Assembly (NCBI GenBank): GCA_018907035.1
Contig: JACCIC010000001.1
Span: forward strand, 657,001 to 721,000
DNA: 64,000 bases
Origin: Sycobia sp. Sy_11
Lineage: Eukaryota; Arthropoda; Insecta; Hymenoptera; Epichrysomallidae
Direction: 5' to 3'
The position numbers were made by a program, and so were the translations under genes. The notes beneath the pieces are model-generated. The model worked only from the letters and a program-made list of their open reading frames with translations, made no database searches and had not been told where the DNA came from. Shown here in pieces: positions 46,391 to 58,240 of this stretch (the stretch's first letter is position 1; every line of letters begins with the position of its first letter).

Positions 46391-49100
46391 TGAAAAAGGT
46401 ATTTTCTGATATCAAGTATATATGTATTTGTTTTGTACCAAGTAAATCGTTTTCATAAATTGTGAAATTAATCACTTTATTCAAGACGAAATCAGCTCTG
46501 TCGGTAGTCTTAATTTTCGAAGTAATTCTTTACCGCACCAATAAGGGGCAACTTACATGATTATTTTTTTGAATAGCTTAAGCTTAAGGGCATTTACAAT
46601 TTATGCAGAATGCAATTAATTTGAATATACAATATTTATCATCACTTTCAAATAAAAAATCAATTTAATGTCTCCTGGAGCAACGTACTCTTTATTAAAA
46701 CGTATAATAGATTTGACTTTCGTCAGTTGCATCATTGATTTTAAAAATTTATTCATACTATATTGATTTGAAATTATTTCAAACAATTTTCTCATATTAC
46801 CAATTTTTTAATCGGATAAAGTTTTTCTTACAAATAAGATATTTATCCTATAAACAAAGTGTCTTGTAACTCTTTAGAGTCTTCAATGTATAACCTATCA
46901 TTGATGCATCCAGCTGAATCTTTACGATTAATAAGATTTTATAATGAATTTACTTAACTCTAAAGACCGTTTGTGGTGTTCAATCGCTTTTACTAGTTTT
47001 CTGAAGATCTTACAGTCAGTTTCTATTTTATTTATTTCTTCATCATTACAGTAATACATGTTTACAGTAGAAGTTTGAATATATTGGCTTTGCCCGCTTT
47101 TACAATATACATAATCCGTATCACAGTTATTCTCTTTCCTCGATTCAGTATTGTCTTCAATATTATTTCTATAACAAAAATGTGAATACTTGTCATTCTT
47201 TTAAGTCTTAAATCCTGGAAAAACTGTCAAATCTTAAATTTATATTCAAATAAATTTTGTAATACTGTTATATATAATGTACCAGTCGGCTCAATAAATA
47301 AGAGAATGACACCTTTAATATGTCATAATTTTTCTAATTTCGCAAAATTCGCAAGCTCTGAACTTTATAAAAATAAAATATCGAGTTCTAAGTTTTATAA
47401 TATTAATAATAGATGCTAAATCTCGCAAACATATCGTTTTTTACATTTTAGAGAAATGTTATTATTATATTATTTTGATGCACTTTACAAGATATTTTAT
47501 ATTTTATAAAATTTTATATTTATATTTGCATTTTATTTTATGAATTTTATATGATTCTCTCTTATCTGTAAATTGGAATACTTACATTACAATCTGAAAA
47601 AGAGCGCAGGAATGCTGTGTGCTGTTTAGGAAAATTAAATCAAATCCTATATAAAATAGGATACAATACACATCGACTATGAATCCATGTAGAATTATGA
47701 AAGTGTAATTGTTATCTATTGATTCTATGTTATATCTAACAAATCTCGGTATTGTTTCCGGGCCAGATTCGTTCTTTCCAATGAAGAAATGAACCACCTG
47801 AAGTGTAATGCCTGGCACGCTATAGGCCATCGCGGTAGAAATAAAAAAAACTGAAAAGTGATTAAAATGTATCAACCATTGTTTAAATTAATTACTATAT
47901 TAATTTAACACTCGTAATCCCGAGGATTACCGACGCATTGGTCAAATGGCGAGAGCACACTTAGGCCGATCAGCAAGGTTTAAGCAGCATTCGCCGCGAC
48001 CAGTACTGGGATGCGTGATCGCGCGGATGCTGATACCTTGTTTATGGCTTAGGTGTTTTCTTACACACAACAGTTATAGCAGTGGAGTTAGAAACATAAT
48101 TTAAATAACTTCAATTTTAGTTTAGCCTTTGCGTTTTCTTATATCGCACTTCAATTATATAAATTAATGTAGACATAGTAACTATAAATGAATAATTATC
48201 GTAAAAAGTGTAATCTAAGATAAGTTTTTTGGTCTTATCAAAATTGTTGACAAAATGAATATCCAATCTTTATAATGTCGAATTATATATTTTTATTGTA
48301 ATATAAGTCAGTAAGATAAAGTACCTATATATATCTTATTAAATTTTCATGTTTTCTCATAAAAATCATGCAAAACTCGTATATTTGTTGGTTTTAAGGT
48401 GATTGTAATTTGTACTTCTATTTTTCTTTATTATATATTAAAAATTCAATCTAGTTAACAGAAGCTTTGTGAAACTTTTATTAACTTGTATTTTATTATT
48501 ATTTTAAACCTCCCAGTAATAAGTATATTACAAGTACATACCTATGTATATCTTATTAAATTTTCTAGTTTTCTCATAAAAATCAAGCAGAACTTGTATA
48601 TTTTGTTGGTCTTGTGCTAAAAAATCCTTCTTTATATTATCCAATAGAAGTCTTGTCTATATAAGAAAGTAGAATTTAGTTATAATTATAGTTCATATGC
48701 AACAATATGATTCAATTAAACGTAATGCGGTATGGCACATCACCTTGCTGCATATAATACTACAATACATAAATTTTAATGCATATTCCAAGTAATATAA
48801 TATAGGTGTTACGCACATCAGAAGCTGTTGAGTGTCATATTTCATCTCTATAGCTTTACAGACCTGAAAAATAGAATGGTGACATTGCTGTGAAAAGTAT
48901 TATTCTTTGTAGTAAAATTAAGGGGTTCATATTGTCATAAATGATCAACTACGTACTGTAGGAACAAGCTGTGACATAATAATTAAAAATCCCATTAGAC
49001 GAAATACAAACTTTTCTTTAAAACTTTGATAAGGCCATTGACCACAGACCCTTAAAAATTTATTACCATGTATATAATATGGGCTGTCCAAAATATCCAT
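39853..49100 (-). CDS. OR-C: nine-exon odorant receptor, complete
   Basis: Third full receptor, more distant from A and B than those are from each other. Exons on the minus strand: 49100-48957, 48863-48744, 48656-48542, 47850-47586, 47168-46959, 44504-44414, 40313-40177, 40110-39972, 39903-39853. Joined length is 1272 nt (423 aa), one open frame, with the same phases as OR-A. Exon 1 reads MDILDSPYY and CGQWPYQSF. An in-frame ATG 10 codons upstream exists, but the chosen start matches the paralogues. Exon 7 keeps [12 protein letters not shown], while its first half has diverged strongly from A and B. Exon 9 ends LLLQFD. Intron 6 is 4.1 kb and holds a GC-rich LTR, AT repeats and Mar-5; intron 5 holds a Tc1 relic; intron 3 holds a 5S-like segment and a duplicated piece of exon 3. 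Despite the 9.2-kb spread no exon is damaged. Confidence 0.92.
40415..42245 (+). mobile_element. GC-rich probable solo LTR in OR-C intron 6
   Basis: The 1831-bp segment starts TGTGACGAGCGTCACAAGGC and ends CGCCGCATCACA (TGTG...CACA). It is flanked on both sides by ATAT inside an AT repeat, consistent with a 4-bp target duplication. It is much richer in G and C than its surroundings and has no protein-coding domain; the long frames near 41465-42046 are translations of simple purine-rich sequence. An AATAAA lies near 42046. No internal retrotransposon sequence adjoins it, so a solo LTR, probably of Gypsy type, is the best reading. Confidence 0.65.
42418..43691 (+). mobile_element. Mar-5: mariner in OR-C intron 6
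   Basis: Close relative of Mar-4 with the same inverted ends (GTCAAATAT core), TA at 42416-42417 and 43692-43693. Transposase pieces: [15 protein letters not shown] start region with SLRTVEK near 42720, helix-turn-helix 42770-43009, [10 protein letters not shown] (first Asp) near 43050, [11 protein letters not shown] (second Asp) near 43317. The third Asp region is disrupted near 43420. The stop after TVEK and several frameshifts make it inactive. Confidence 0.9.
44930..45700 (-). mobile_element. Tc1-like transposon relic in OR-C intron 5
   Basis: The minus-strand reading includes [10 protein letters not shown] (the HDNA motif of the second Asp), [18 protein letters not shown] (the SPDLNPIE motif of Tc1 transposases), and earlier [13 protein letters not shown] and RRDCFAPNH. 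Frame breaks are frequent and no inverted ends were recognised. Confidence 0.75.
46340..46390. repeat. (AC)n(AT)n microsatellite
   Basis: A run of AC units followed directly by AT units in OR-C intron 5. Confidence 0.95.
47955..48036 (+). mobile_element. 5S-rRNA-derived segment in OR-C intron 3
   Basis: The segment aligns with the 3' two thirds of eukaryotic 5S rRNA: GGCCGATCAGCAAGGTTTAA for the GTCCGATCACCGAAGTTAAG region, then GACCAGTACTGGGATGCGTG for GGTCAGTACTTGGATGGGTG, then a GATCGCGCGGATGCTGATACC ending. It includes the internal promoter region (AAG.AGC). The 5' third is not recognisable. It is either a 5S pseudogene or the head of a 5S-derived SINE; no A-tail or target duplication was identified. 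Confidence 0.7.
48322..48398 (-). pseudogene. Duplicated relic of OR exon 3 inside OR-C intron 3
   Basis: The minus strand reads like the second half of exon 3 (Q-x-Y-x-F-x-x-x-Y-E-K-x-x-K-F-N-K), including a donor-side AAGATATATATAG, but the first half is gone. The functional exon 3 is at 48656-48542. It suggests a small local tandem duplication. Confidence 0.7.
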
Positions 49101-49600
49101 TGGGTACTTATATTCGTCCTTAATATTCAATACATTGATCGAATATCAGTAATGCTGATTCTACAATTCCAAAATTAATATAACTAATTGTAGAAATTCG
49201 AAAATTAGTCAACAATAGTAGACGTTGTTGATAATTTTATTTGCTAGTACTTAGTTCCCAAATTTCATATTGATTAACGAAGTTTTGATACCATTAGAAG
49301 AAAATACAGTGTTTTATAAACTATGCTTCACATTATTTATAATGGCAAGAACTTAGTAAAAAGTCTTTTTTTCATAAATCATGTTACATTGATATAATGT
49401 AAATTTATAATGTTAATTGCTATTCTTTAATTGGTATGAAAATAAAATAATTATATTCAGTTTTTTGCATAAACTCAATCTTGTAGTAACACTATTTTAC
49501 TCTCAATATTTTAAGATATTCATTTGACATCAAAAAGCTTACCTTGGACTGATTTGTTTATATTAGAATTTCATTTCAAATTAAAAGTTCTAGAAACTTG
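49101..49600 (-). promoter_or_regulatory. 5' flank of OR-C with conserved upstream block
   Basis: It aligns over about 430 bp with the 5' flank of OR-A, with the best-conserved part at 49438-49505 (63 of 68 positions, no gap). The block is 338-405 bp upstream of the ATG. Beyond about 49600 the resemblance to the OR flank ends at a GA microsatellite. Confidence 0.5.
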
Positions 49601-49601
49601 G

Positions 49602-49623
49602 TGTTCACGGCATGTGCGCTTTA

Positions 49624-49660
<37 letters not shown>

Positions 49661-51143
49661 GCGACAGAGAAACAGAGAGAGAATGAAGAAAAGAAAGCGA
49701 ATGAAGTCCTCTGGGGGGCACTCTAAGCGGTCAAATATTTATGGCTTTATTTCGTCTCAGTAATTTCTTTAGATTTAGGCCCGACACGCGCACGGTCGCC
49801 TAAGGAGTAAATGCGCTGTACATTTGGTGGACTGGCGACGGCGAGCGTTCTCCGATAATATACCGAAGTTCTAGGTAATGTGTCTGCACGAAGAAGTCCG
49901 CGCGGAATGCAGATTTGACGTTGCAGCCCTTCTTCTTCTTAAAACTGGATTGGCCTCGTGCATACATGAACGGTTAGGAGGGGTTTTTTTTCTGTGGCTA
50001 TTACCGAAATCGCGCATACAGAACTTGAATTCTCCTTTAACACTCGAGGCGCTCGTTGTTGCACTTTTCTTTAGATATTTCAAATTTTCTTCAAACTGTC
50101 CCGGGCTTTCGTGAACTCTTTTTAATACTGCATGTTTGCCGAGTTGTACTAGCATTTGTTATCAATTGATGTTGCGCATGTGTTGACTTTTGCTAGCGTT
50201 TGTTTTGTTTTCAAGTGATACTGCGGTGCGCGGAGTTGTGATAGCGTTTGTTGTCCAGTTAGATTGTGAGACTTGTGAGAAGGCCATCTCTTGTATGAAG
50301 GTGTAACTGCCAGGGAATAGCAACAGGATTCCCTGCTGCGCTGTTAAAGGACTAACGTTCCTCTTGGGTGTTGCTACCCCCATTTTTCTGCCCTCTGCTC
50401 CTCTTCCTCTCTGCTCCCCTCCCCAACGTCGGCGCATCTCAGTATTTATTCCGAGACGTCGGAGCTGCGTTATGCCCAGGACCTTTGCAACACCTTCGCA
50501 TATGATTGTGTGTGTGTCTTTGAAGCGAGTGCCCAGCCTTTCGGTAAGGTATTGTTAATAATCCGCTTTCTTTGTATTTGAGCGATGCTTCATCTCATCT
50601 CCGCCCCATCTACGCATGGTCTGAGCCTCGTAGGTACTTTTTAAAACCGTCCGAACGTTAGGGATAAGGCAAGCCAGCCCTTCCTTCTCCCTCCACCAGT
50701 GGTTGGCTTCCACCTTAGGCGACCTATTCAAGGCTGTCTCTTTCAGGAAGAGTTGACTCGCCCCCCTCCTTTCCCGACGGCCGGCAATCAGGCGCCCGCC
50801 GCCGACGACCTCCGATTTTTTGGAAGCCCGCGTCCGATCCGGCAACCCGGATCGAACCGAATTCTACCTTGTGTGGCCTCCGGGCGTGACGTATCTCAAG
50901 AAGGTGTTACAGGCGACCGTCAAAGTTCCCAGTAGCTCCGAATAGGAAATACAACCAAGGCCGCCAGAGACCCGCCTGGGCTTTGAAAGACGCCGCCTGG
51001 ACGTCTCGGGAAAAATCCCCTGGAGAGCTCGAAAGCCAGCCGGAAGAAAATTTACTTACCTTGGAACTGTGCTGAGCCCTGTTCAGCTGAGGAGCCCCAT
51101 GCTCCTTGGATCCAAACGCCGAATTGGGACGGCTTCTGATACA

Positions 51144-51194
<51 letters not shown>

Positions 51195-51752
51195 AGGCTC
51201 CCAAGGCATCCGGTAGCCAAGGTCTGGTTATGGATAACCCTGGTCGAGTCCCCGAGCGGCGGGAGTTCGATCGACCGAGGAAAAGCATTTCCCTATTTGA
51301 ATAGAGCGCGGACAGAGACTGATCGCCAAGGAGGATCCCCCCTCCTTTTGGGCCCACTGGTCTCATATTTGACAATTGAGTCGGGGCAGAGGTGGCCAGG
51401 TCTTTAAAAGGCCAGTATGGAGGAGCCAAATTCATTGCTTCTTTAGACAGCGGCAAGTGCGCATCCGTCAGCTGATACCATGGAGCAGGCCAGATCAAAC
51501 CCCGCGGGGTGAATAAGTCTCCACCGCCAACTTAGGCGACGGCACGAGCGACAGCGGGCCATGTGGAACAACCGGCGCTGCCGGAAAAGGTTGGTCTACC
51601 ATAAGTCGCCCGGGCATGATAATTGGATGGCGCTCTGAGTTTCTGGTAAGGAAAAGTTTTGTAATCTCCCACCAACTCGAAGAACGCTGTTGTCGTCGAG
51701 AGATGCAGCCCATCTAGAAAGAAGGCTGCTACGTTGAACGTGTTTTCCTACA
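49602..51752 (-). other. GC-richer segment, possible BEL/Pao LTR
   Basis: Composition changes sharply to GC-richer DNA with GA and CT microsatellites (49628-49658 and 51145-51191). The segment begins TGTTCACGGC and ends TTTTCCTACA, so both ends have TGT/ACA form. On the minus strand an AATAAA lies near 49750, close to what would be the 3' end. It adjoins BEL/Pao coding sequence of the same orientation, so a 3' LTR of about 2.15 kb is plausible, but no second LTR was found to prove it. Open frames here have no recognisable domain. Confidence 0.35.
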
Positions 51753-51989
51753 GAAATGGAAATCATTTATGGACGAGAATACCGTAATTGAATTCAGCGG
51801 TATAAAGATGATTACGCTGAAATAAACTCCTGTACTTGCGGAGCCATAAATAAATTTCTGTAATTTTCCTACACTAAATATAGGCTAAGATTCCAAACAT
51901 CTTAGAAAAAGATGAAAACTTTTCAAATGATAAAAGTTCGTCATGGTCAGCTGATGATTCTATCAGTTAATATGTGATAGGCGTAAGGC

Positions 51990-54340
51990 TGCTCCCTCGA
52001 CAATGCGATTTGCACAGCCGATTCGGAGGACGACTGAACAAGCCAATATGGACCTCCCTATCATAGCGAAAAATTTGCAAGCTCAGTAAGGCTTGCTTCT
52101 CATGTAATACAGTCCGTCAAATTGTCCATGCTGCAGACATACTTTGAAGCGACTTCTGAAAAAGGGATTACCGTTATTTCATTAACATGGTTGGCCAGGA
52201 AATTCTTCAAGAATGGCTATTAAACCAGTCAAGCACTAAATTTGAGTTGCTCCAAAAATGAATTAATGATGGTACCTGCAACAAACAAGTGTGTCGCCAA
52301 ACAAGTACGAAGTATCACACCGCATAATTCTAATCTAGGTAAAGTTTCAACTTTCACGTAGGCAACCCGCGTCTTTACCGTTATCAGTGACGGATTTATT
52401 CCTGGAATGACTACGTCTAAAACCGCAGCATAGACCCGCGTCGAGATGTCTGCGAAACCGTAAAGATGCCAAATTTCGTTGTAAAGTGTCTGCATCCATA
52501 GCGGTAAGTGAATGGCCAGATTATGAAGCAGAGACGAACGAAAGCTCAGCCGCCTCTCCAGGAAATTGTGCAGCATCGAAACTTTCCAATCCAGCTGATT
52601 AATTCGTAAATCCCTTAATAAAATTTTTGCTTGAATAATGACGGGCGCAAGAAGTGCTAAGGGATCGTAAAATCGTGTGGTGTCTGTTAAAAATGTTCTC
52701 TTAGAAATTAGAGGACGAAATCGCATGAAAGAGTAATTAAATACTCACTTCAGTCCAACAGTTGGCAGGACGCTTCCTGAAACTTTGGGAAGATTTGAAA
52801 CATCGCCTTCGGGTACGTCTTCAAGAATTGTACTGGACCCTTAGTTTAATTGCATATCAGCAGATTATCGGATATTAATCAGCTGATTTCGCTGGGCTGC
52901 AGATTCTTGTTTATCGTTGGTAACTAAAAAGATATCCTAAATCCCAATTTGATTCTAAAGCATTTTATTAGCTAAAGGATGCTTTTTTCAGCTAATGTAA
53001 GAAATACTTTCATAACCAGCTGTAGTGCACAGGACATTCCATGTGTCACTGTAGCAGCAGCATAATTTATAATTGCAGCATCTGCTCTTTCTTTCCTAAC
53101 AAGCCGTTGCAATTTCTGATCCACGATATAAACTAAATGTCGCGTAATGACGAGAATGACATGACATTGCACTTTACGTCCTGGGAATAAGAGATCATTG
53201 AGTTGGATTCCGCTTGATACCTTTTGTGATGCATTAAAAATAACGCGAATCATTTTTTAATACATTCAATAGACACCATCATGAGGTAGATATAAATGAA
53301 AATCATCGACCGGCATCGTTATGACCTGCATGTGTGTTAATTAGAGATATTTTCTCATATCCTCTCTAGGCATGCAATAGCAATATCTCATGAATGGGGA
53401 AATACTTCTCTTCTTGTAAAAGGAAAACGCACTATGAATCGTCTGAATTCATTTTAAGAACAAGTTGGGTCAAAATATTGATCAAAATATTCTTCTTCTG
53501 GCAAAAGTTTTTCAAAGAGAGGGATTTCCCAGAAACTAATAACTGCTTGTACAAAAGAAGATTGTATAACAGGATAATATGCGGTTATTTGTGAAGATCT
53601 GTAATCGAAATTTTGTAGATAGACCATTTCAGTCAATATATATCCGAATACGGCGATTTATGCGAGTTTTGGATTTATCGGACCACAAAGGAATCGATCA
53701 CGCAATATTGTAGCATACACATCTGCTCCTAAGATTGTGACAATTTTTCCAGAAGTGTGCTACTCCGGATCCTCCGATTCTAGTGAGTAAAATGCGACCA
53801 ATGTTTAATCGATAGATTAGACGCTGGGGGCATACACATAAGTTCTGGTAATAAGAGCGCCATCCAATTGCACTTCAAATTCAAATCTGGAAGAATACAC
53901 AAAGTGCATTTCTTGGCAGACGTAGCATGCAAATTCGCGTTTGTTCCAAGGAGAATTTGTCTGCGCTAATCCGTCTGTGTCACCCAAGATTGACTTATCC
54001 TTTTGGGTTTTGAACCCGAATTCTTATTGTAAATAATGTACGCTGGGCTAATTTCCACTTAACCCAAAGCTTGGTCAAGTGATCCAGAAACCAAATTAAA
54101 TTGGAGTATGTATAAAAAACTTCTTTCTCTTCCTTAGCGATTTTCCAAATTTCGCCTGTTCGCGAATTTCATTTTGTTAACAACACAATCCAAATACAGT
54201 GCACAAACCAATTATCAAATGATTCGATCGGATATCCAAGATCCTCGAGTCGATGTACAGCAACTTCAACAGCATCGATAAAAGTTTCTAAATCTAAAAC
54301 ATATTTTCCATTGTATCACCTGTTGAGCATAGTTGAATTC
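51990..54340 (-). mobile_element. BEL/Pao retrotransposon relic
   Basis: The minus-strand order matches Pao Gag-Pol: a Gag end (54320-54030, HRLEDLGYP), a CYVCQ motif and the A17 protease region (53960-53650, QLDGALITRT, LGADVYATILRD, CGPINP), the reverse transcriptase start (53300-52972, YLPHDGVY, MIRVIFNASQKVSSGI), and the RT/RNase H region (52726-52229, FYDPLALLAPVIIQAKILL, HLYGFADIS, TLPRLELCG). Stops and frame changes separate the pieces and integrase is not recognisable. The element sits between OR-C and the OR-D relic. Confidence 0.87.
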
Positions 54341-54988
54341 TAAAATAAAGTTTTCCTAAGATTTTTCTTTAGAAAGTAAAAGGACTTCAATCAATTAAAA
54401 GTCGCTAATATTTCTGATCATCCTTCATATCGTGCCGGAAATGTCAATGTTATTGAGCTATTGGTATTATAAGATTGACATCTCATTTTGCCCAAAATTC
54501 TAAAAGTCTTAATCAATTATTCGCGGTTTCCCTTATGTTATAAGTTGTGCTTTCGGATTTATACGCGTTCACTATCTCAAGCTTTATTTTAAATATATAC
54601 TTATATGACTGACTGACAACATGTTGAAGTATTTTTTTCAGAACCATTCAGATCTTTATACTAATGGTTTATATAAAGAATAATGCTAAGATAAATGCTT
54701 GCGTCGTATTAAGTCTCTGACAAACACTACTCAATGAATGAAACCTAATTGTCTTACTTATGTATCTCTTCTACTAATCTGCTGTAGAAGTCTCACAAGT
54801 TTACATTATTGTTTCAAAAGTATTGTATACGTAAAAATATGACCTTAACCCCTCTCTTAATCACTTCTTCATCGTTGGGATAATACATTTTTACAGTAAA
54901 ATTTTGAATATATTTACATTTTCCATTTTCCTAACATATATAATCACCATTACTTTCTTTCATTGATTCAGTATTGTCTTCAATAGTA

Positions 54989-55875
54989 CGAGATCAGATA
55001 ATTAAATAAAGCGACCTTTTTGATTTCTTGGCCTTTAGTAAAACTGCGAACCTGTAACTCGCCTTGACAATCTTTTTACGTTCATTTCTTCGCTAGTTTT
55101 TTAGTGTTTTGTAACCACGCGCGAGTAGTGCGTGTTACGAAAATGGAATAGAGAAATTTAAAGTAACAGTGCTCGATAAAATGTTGTGCGAAACTCGATG
55201 AAACCGTGATAGAGAGTTATGCAAAATTGCTTAAAGTGTATGATAATGATGCTCTGAGCTGTAGTCAAGTGCTTTGGTATACTGGTTCGAAAAAAGGCCG
55301 TGAGAGCGTCAAAGTTGAGGCGCGGAGCAAAAAACCAATTCGAGTGCGAACCGATACGAATGCACAGCGTGGCGAAGTCTTTGTTTGTCAAGACCGGCGA
55401 CTAACCATTAGAAAATTGGCTGACGAGTTGAGTATTAATCCAGAAACAGTTAGAAATATTTTAACCCAAGATTTCGCTATGAAAAAACTGTGCGTGAAGA
55501 TGGTACCGAAGAACCTTTCCGATGAGAAAAAAGCTCACCGAATGAACATCTCTCAAGATTCTCCCGAGCAGGTTGAAAGTAATCCTACTACTCTCGATTG
55601 GATTATTACTGGTGATGCAAGTTGGTACTTTCAATATAGATCCGAGACCAAACGACAAAGCCAATAGTGGCTGTCCCCTGGACCGCCAAGGCCAAAGAAG
55701 GCGAGAATGAGCAAGTCCAAAGTGAAAAGCATGTTCATTGGCTTCTTCAACAGCGAAGAGGTGGTTCACAAAGAGTTTGTACTACCTGCATAAGCCGTAA
55801 ATCAAGTATTCTACTGCAATGTACTCGAAAAATTACTCTCAAATACTAACACGGGTATTTATTAAACCGCCCTCG
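54989..55875 (+). mobile_element. Mar-8: mariner fragment inserted in OR-D exon 5
   Basis: TA flanks at 54987-54988 and 55876-55877. The right end (GGGTATTTATTAAACCGCC then CTCG) is the same inverted repeat family as Mar-6. The frame 55206-55667 reads AKLLKVYDNDALS, EVFVCQDRRLTIRKLADEL (helix-turn-helix), LCVKMVPKNLSDEKKAHR, and TGDASWYFQYRSETKRQSQ (first Asp kept; the usual Glu is Ala). Reading resumes with SPGPPRPKKARMSKSKVKS after a stop. The second and third Asp regions are missing, so it is 3'-truncated within the coding region. Confidence 0.88.
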
Positions 55876-56961
55876 TATATATACATACATATATTACCTC
55901 AGATAAAGAAATCCGATCTGGCATATTTCAACGTACGATACAATATATAAAACTTTGACTAGGATCGGCCGCTCACAAAATAGCTGCAAAGCATTGATAA
56001 AGGTATTCTCGAAAAATAAAGAAAAAAATATACAAAGATTTCGATCTTAGATCTGAAAGGTTTTAGAATATGTTCTACAAGGAATTTCCTAATTTTTTTC
56101 GATTTCAAAATCGATTTTTATGATGTTCTAATAGTAACTACCCTCCCCCCCCCCACAGTTAGTAAGGCTGCAGCTGCGAGGGTATATGCAGTTAGTTGTG
56201 AATAATCACTCGCTAGGGAAAATCATCCTTTCTATTCTTAATTATTAATTAATATCCTACTTCAAATGTTCTAATTTCACGTTTGATATTCAATACTTTA
56301 CAAACCCTCGAACTTCATCAACATCAAATTTCGAATATTAAATTTTACAATATTCATAATAGATACTAAATTTTTGTCAAATTTTGATTTGTATATGTTA
56401 AATAACTTCTTATATTAATTTATTTAGATATATTTTAATGTGAAGATCCTGTCTTATTCGGAAATTGAAAAACTTACATTATAATCTGAAAAAGAGTGCG
56501 GGCATGCTGTTTAGAATTCATGAAAACTAAATCAAATTCTATATAAAATATCGCGGCATGCAGATCGCTATAAATCCATGAAATTGTAACTATTATCCAT
56601 TGAGTCTATCTTATATCTAATCAATCTTGGTATTGTTTGCGGGTGACATTCGTTCTTTGTGTTGAAGAAATGAAGCACCTGAAGTATAATGCCTGACATG
56701 CTATATGCGAATGGTGAATAGATTAGGACAACTGAAAAATAATATAATGTCTATACGATGAAGATATTTCAATCATGTTTTAAGTTCACATTCATATTAC
56801 GGCAATTAGCAGTTTTTCTTTTTCACTTGTACTGATATAAATAATCTTAGTAATAATAGGTAACTAAGCCATTTTTTAATTTTTATTTTGAAATATTAGT
56901 TTATAATAAAAAAAATAGAGTAGAAGTTGTTCAGTTGATAAATGCTTTTATTATAATATTA

Positions 56962-58240
56962 GGAGTGTGAATAAGTCTTTCCCGTTTTTTGTAAGAGATG
57001 GCGCCACCAATACTGTGCGAGTATTCAATGGTTACATATGTCATAATCAAAGCTTATTCATATGTCAACAATTCCATACTAACACATTAGTTAAAATTTT
57101 TTCGCATCATAAATTTTTGATATCGTGAAAATGTCGAAATTTGAGCCGAGTCGACGTCATTTGCGGGAAGTTTCACTTTATTGGTTCAATTTGAAGAAAT
57201 CTGCTGCGGAGACGCATCGATTGCTTCAGGAGGCTTATGGAGAAGGTTGTGTCGATGATTCAAGTGTTCGCGGATGGTTTCGACGCTTCAAAAGCGGTGA
57301 TTTCGACGTGGAAGACAAGGAGCGTTCCGGGCGGCCGCAAATCTTTGAAGATCGAGAATTGGCGACTTTGCTTGATGAAGATTGTTCTCAAACGCAAGAA
57401 GAACTTGCTGAAGCATTGGGAGTTGACCGAAAAACCATTTCCAAGCGTTTGAAAGCCATGGGAATGATACAAAAGCAAGGAAATTGGGTGCCGTACGAAC
57501 TGAAGCTGAGAGACGTCGAACGGCGTTTTTTCACTTGCGAACAGTTGCTTCAGCGAATAAAAGAAAGGGTTTTCTGCATCGTATCGTGACTGGCGATGAA
57601 AAGTGGATACGTTACGATAATCCGAAGCGAAGAAAATGATGGGGACTACCCGGCCATGCATCATCATCGACGGCCAAGCCAAATATTCATGGCGCCAAGC
57701 TCATGTTCTGTATATGGTGGGACCAGCTAGGTGTAGTTTATTATGAGCTTCTGAAACCGAATGAAAGGATCACAGGCGAGGTCTATCGACGACAATTGAT
57801 GCGTTTGAGCCGCGCACTGCGAGAAAAACGGCCACAATACTCCGACAGGCACGACAAAGTTATTTTGCAACATGACAATGCTCGCCCACATGTTGCACCG
57901 CCGGTGAAAACATACTTAGAAACACTCAAATGGGAAGTCCTACCCCACCCGCCGTATAGTCCAGACGTTGCTCCGTCTGATTACCATCTCTTCAGATCGA
58001 TGACGCATGGCCTGGCTGACCAGCACTTCCATTCCTACAAGGAAGCCAAAAAATGGGTGGATGACTGGATAGAGGCCAAACCGGTCGAATTTTTTCGCAA
58101 CGGGATTCGTATGTTGCCAGAAAGATGGGAAAAAGTTGTAACTAGCGATGGCCAATACTTTCAATAATTCATTTGTAACCATTTTTTCACAATAAAGGCT
58201 CAAAATTTGAAAAAAAACGGGAAAGACTTATTCACATACC
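56962..58240 (+). mobile_element. Mar-9: nearly intact mauritiana-type mariner
   Basis: The ends are near-perfect inverted repeats (GTGAATAAGTCTTTCCCGTTTTT). Transposase starts at 57131 (MSKFEPSRRHLRE), keeps the paired helix-turn-helix region (RRFKSGDFDVEDKERSGRP, QTQEELAEALGVDRKTISKR), then shifts frame at about 57555, continuing [16 protein letters not shown] (first Asp), a TGA in the usual SW position, and from 57703 CIWWDQLGVVYYELLKPNE, LQHDNARPHV (second Asp), PSDYHLF (third Asp), ending TSDGQYFQ at 58164. Only one frameshift and one clear stop separate it from a full frame, so it is the youngest-looking transposon in the window. The right TA target has mutated. Confidence 0.93.

Noticed and set aside
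50907..51498. Several overlapping frames rich in RE or LS repeats
   Set aside because: They are translations of the CT/GA microsatellite at 51145-51191.
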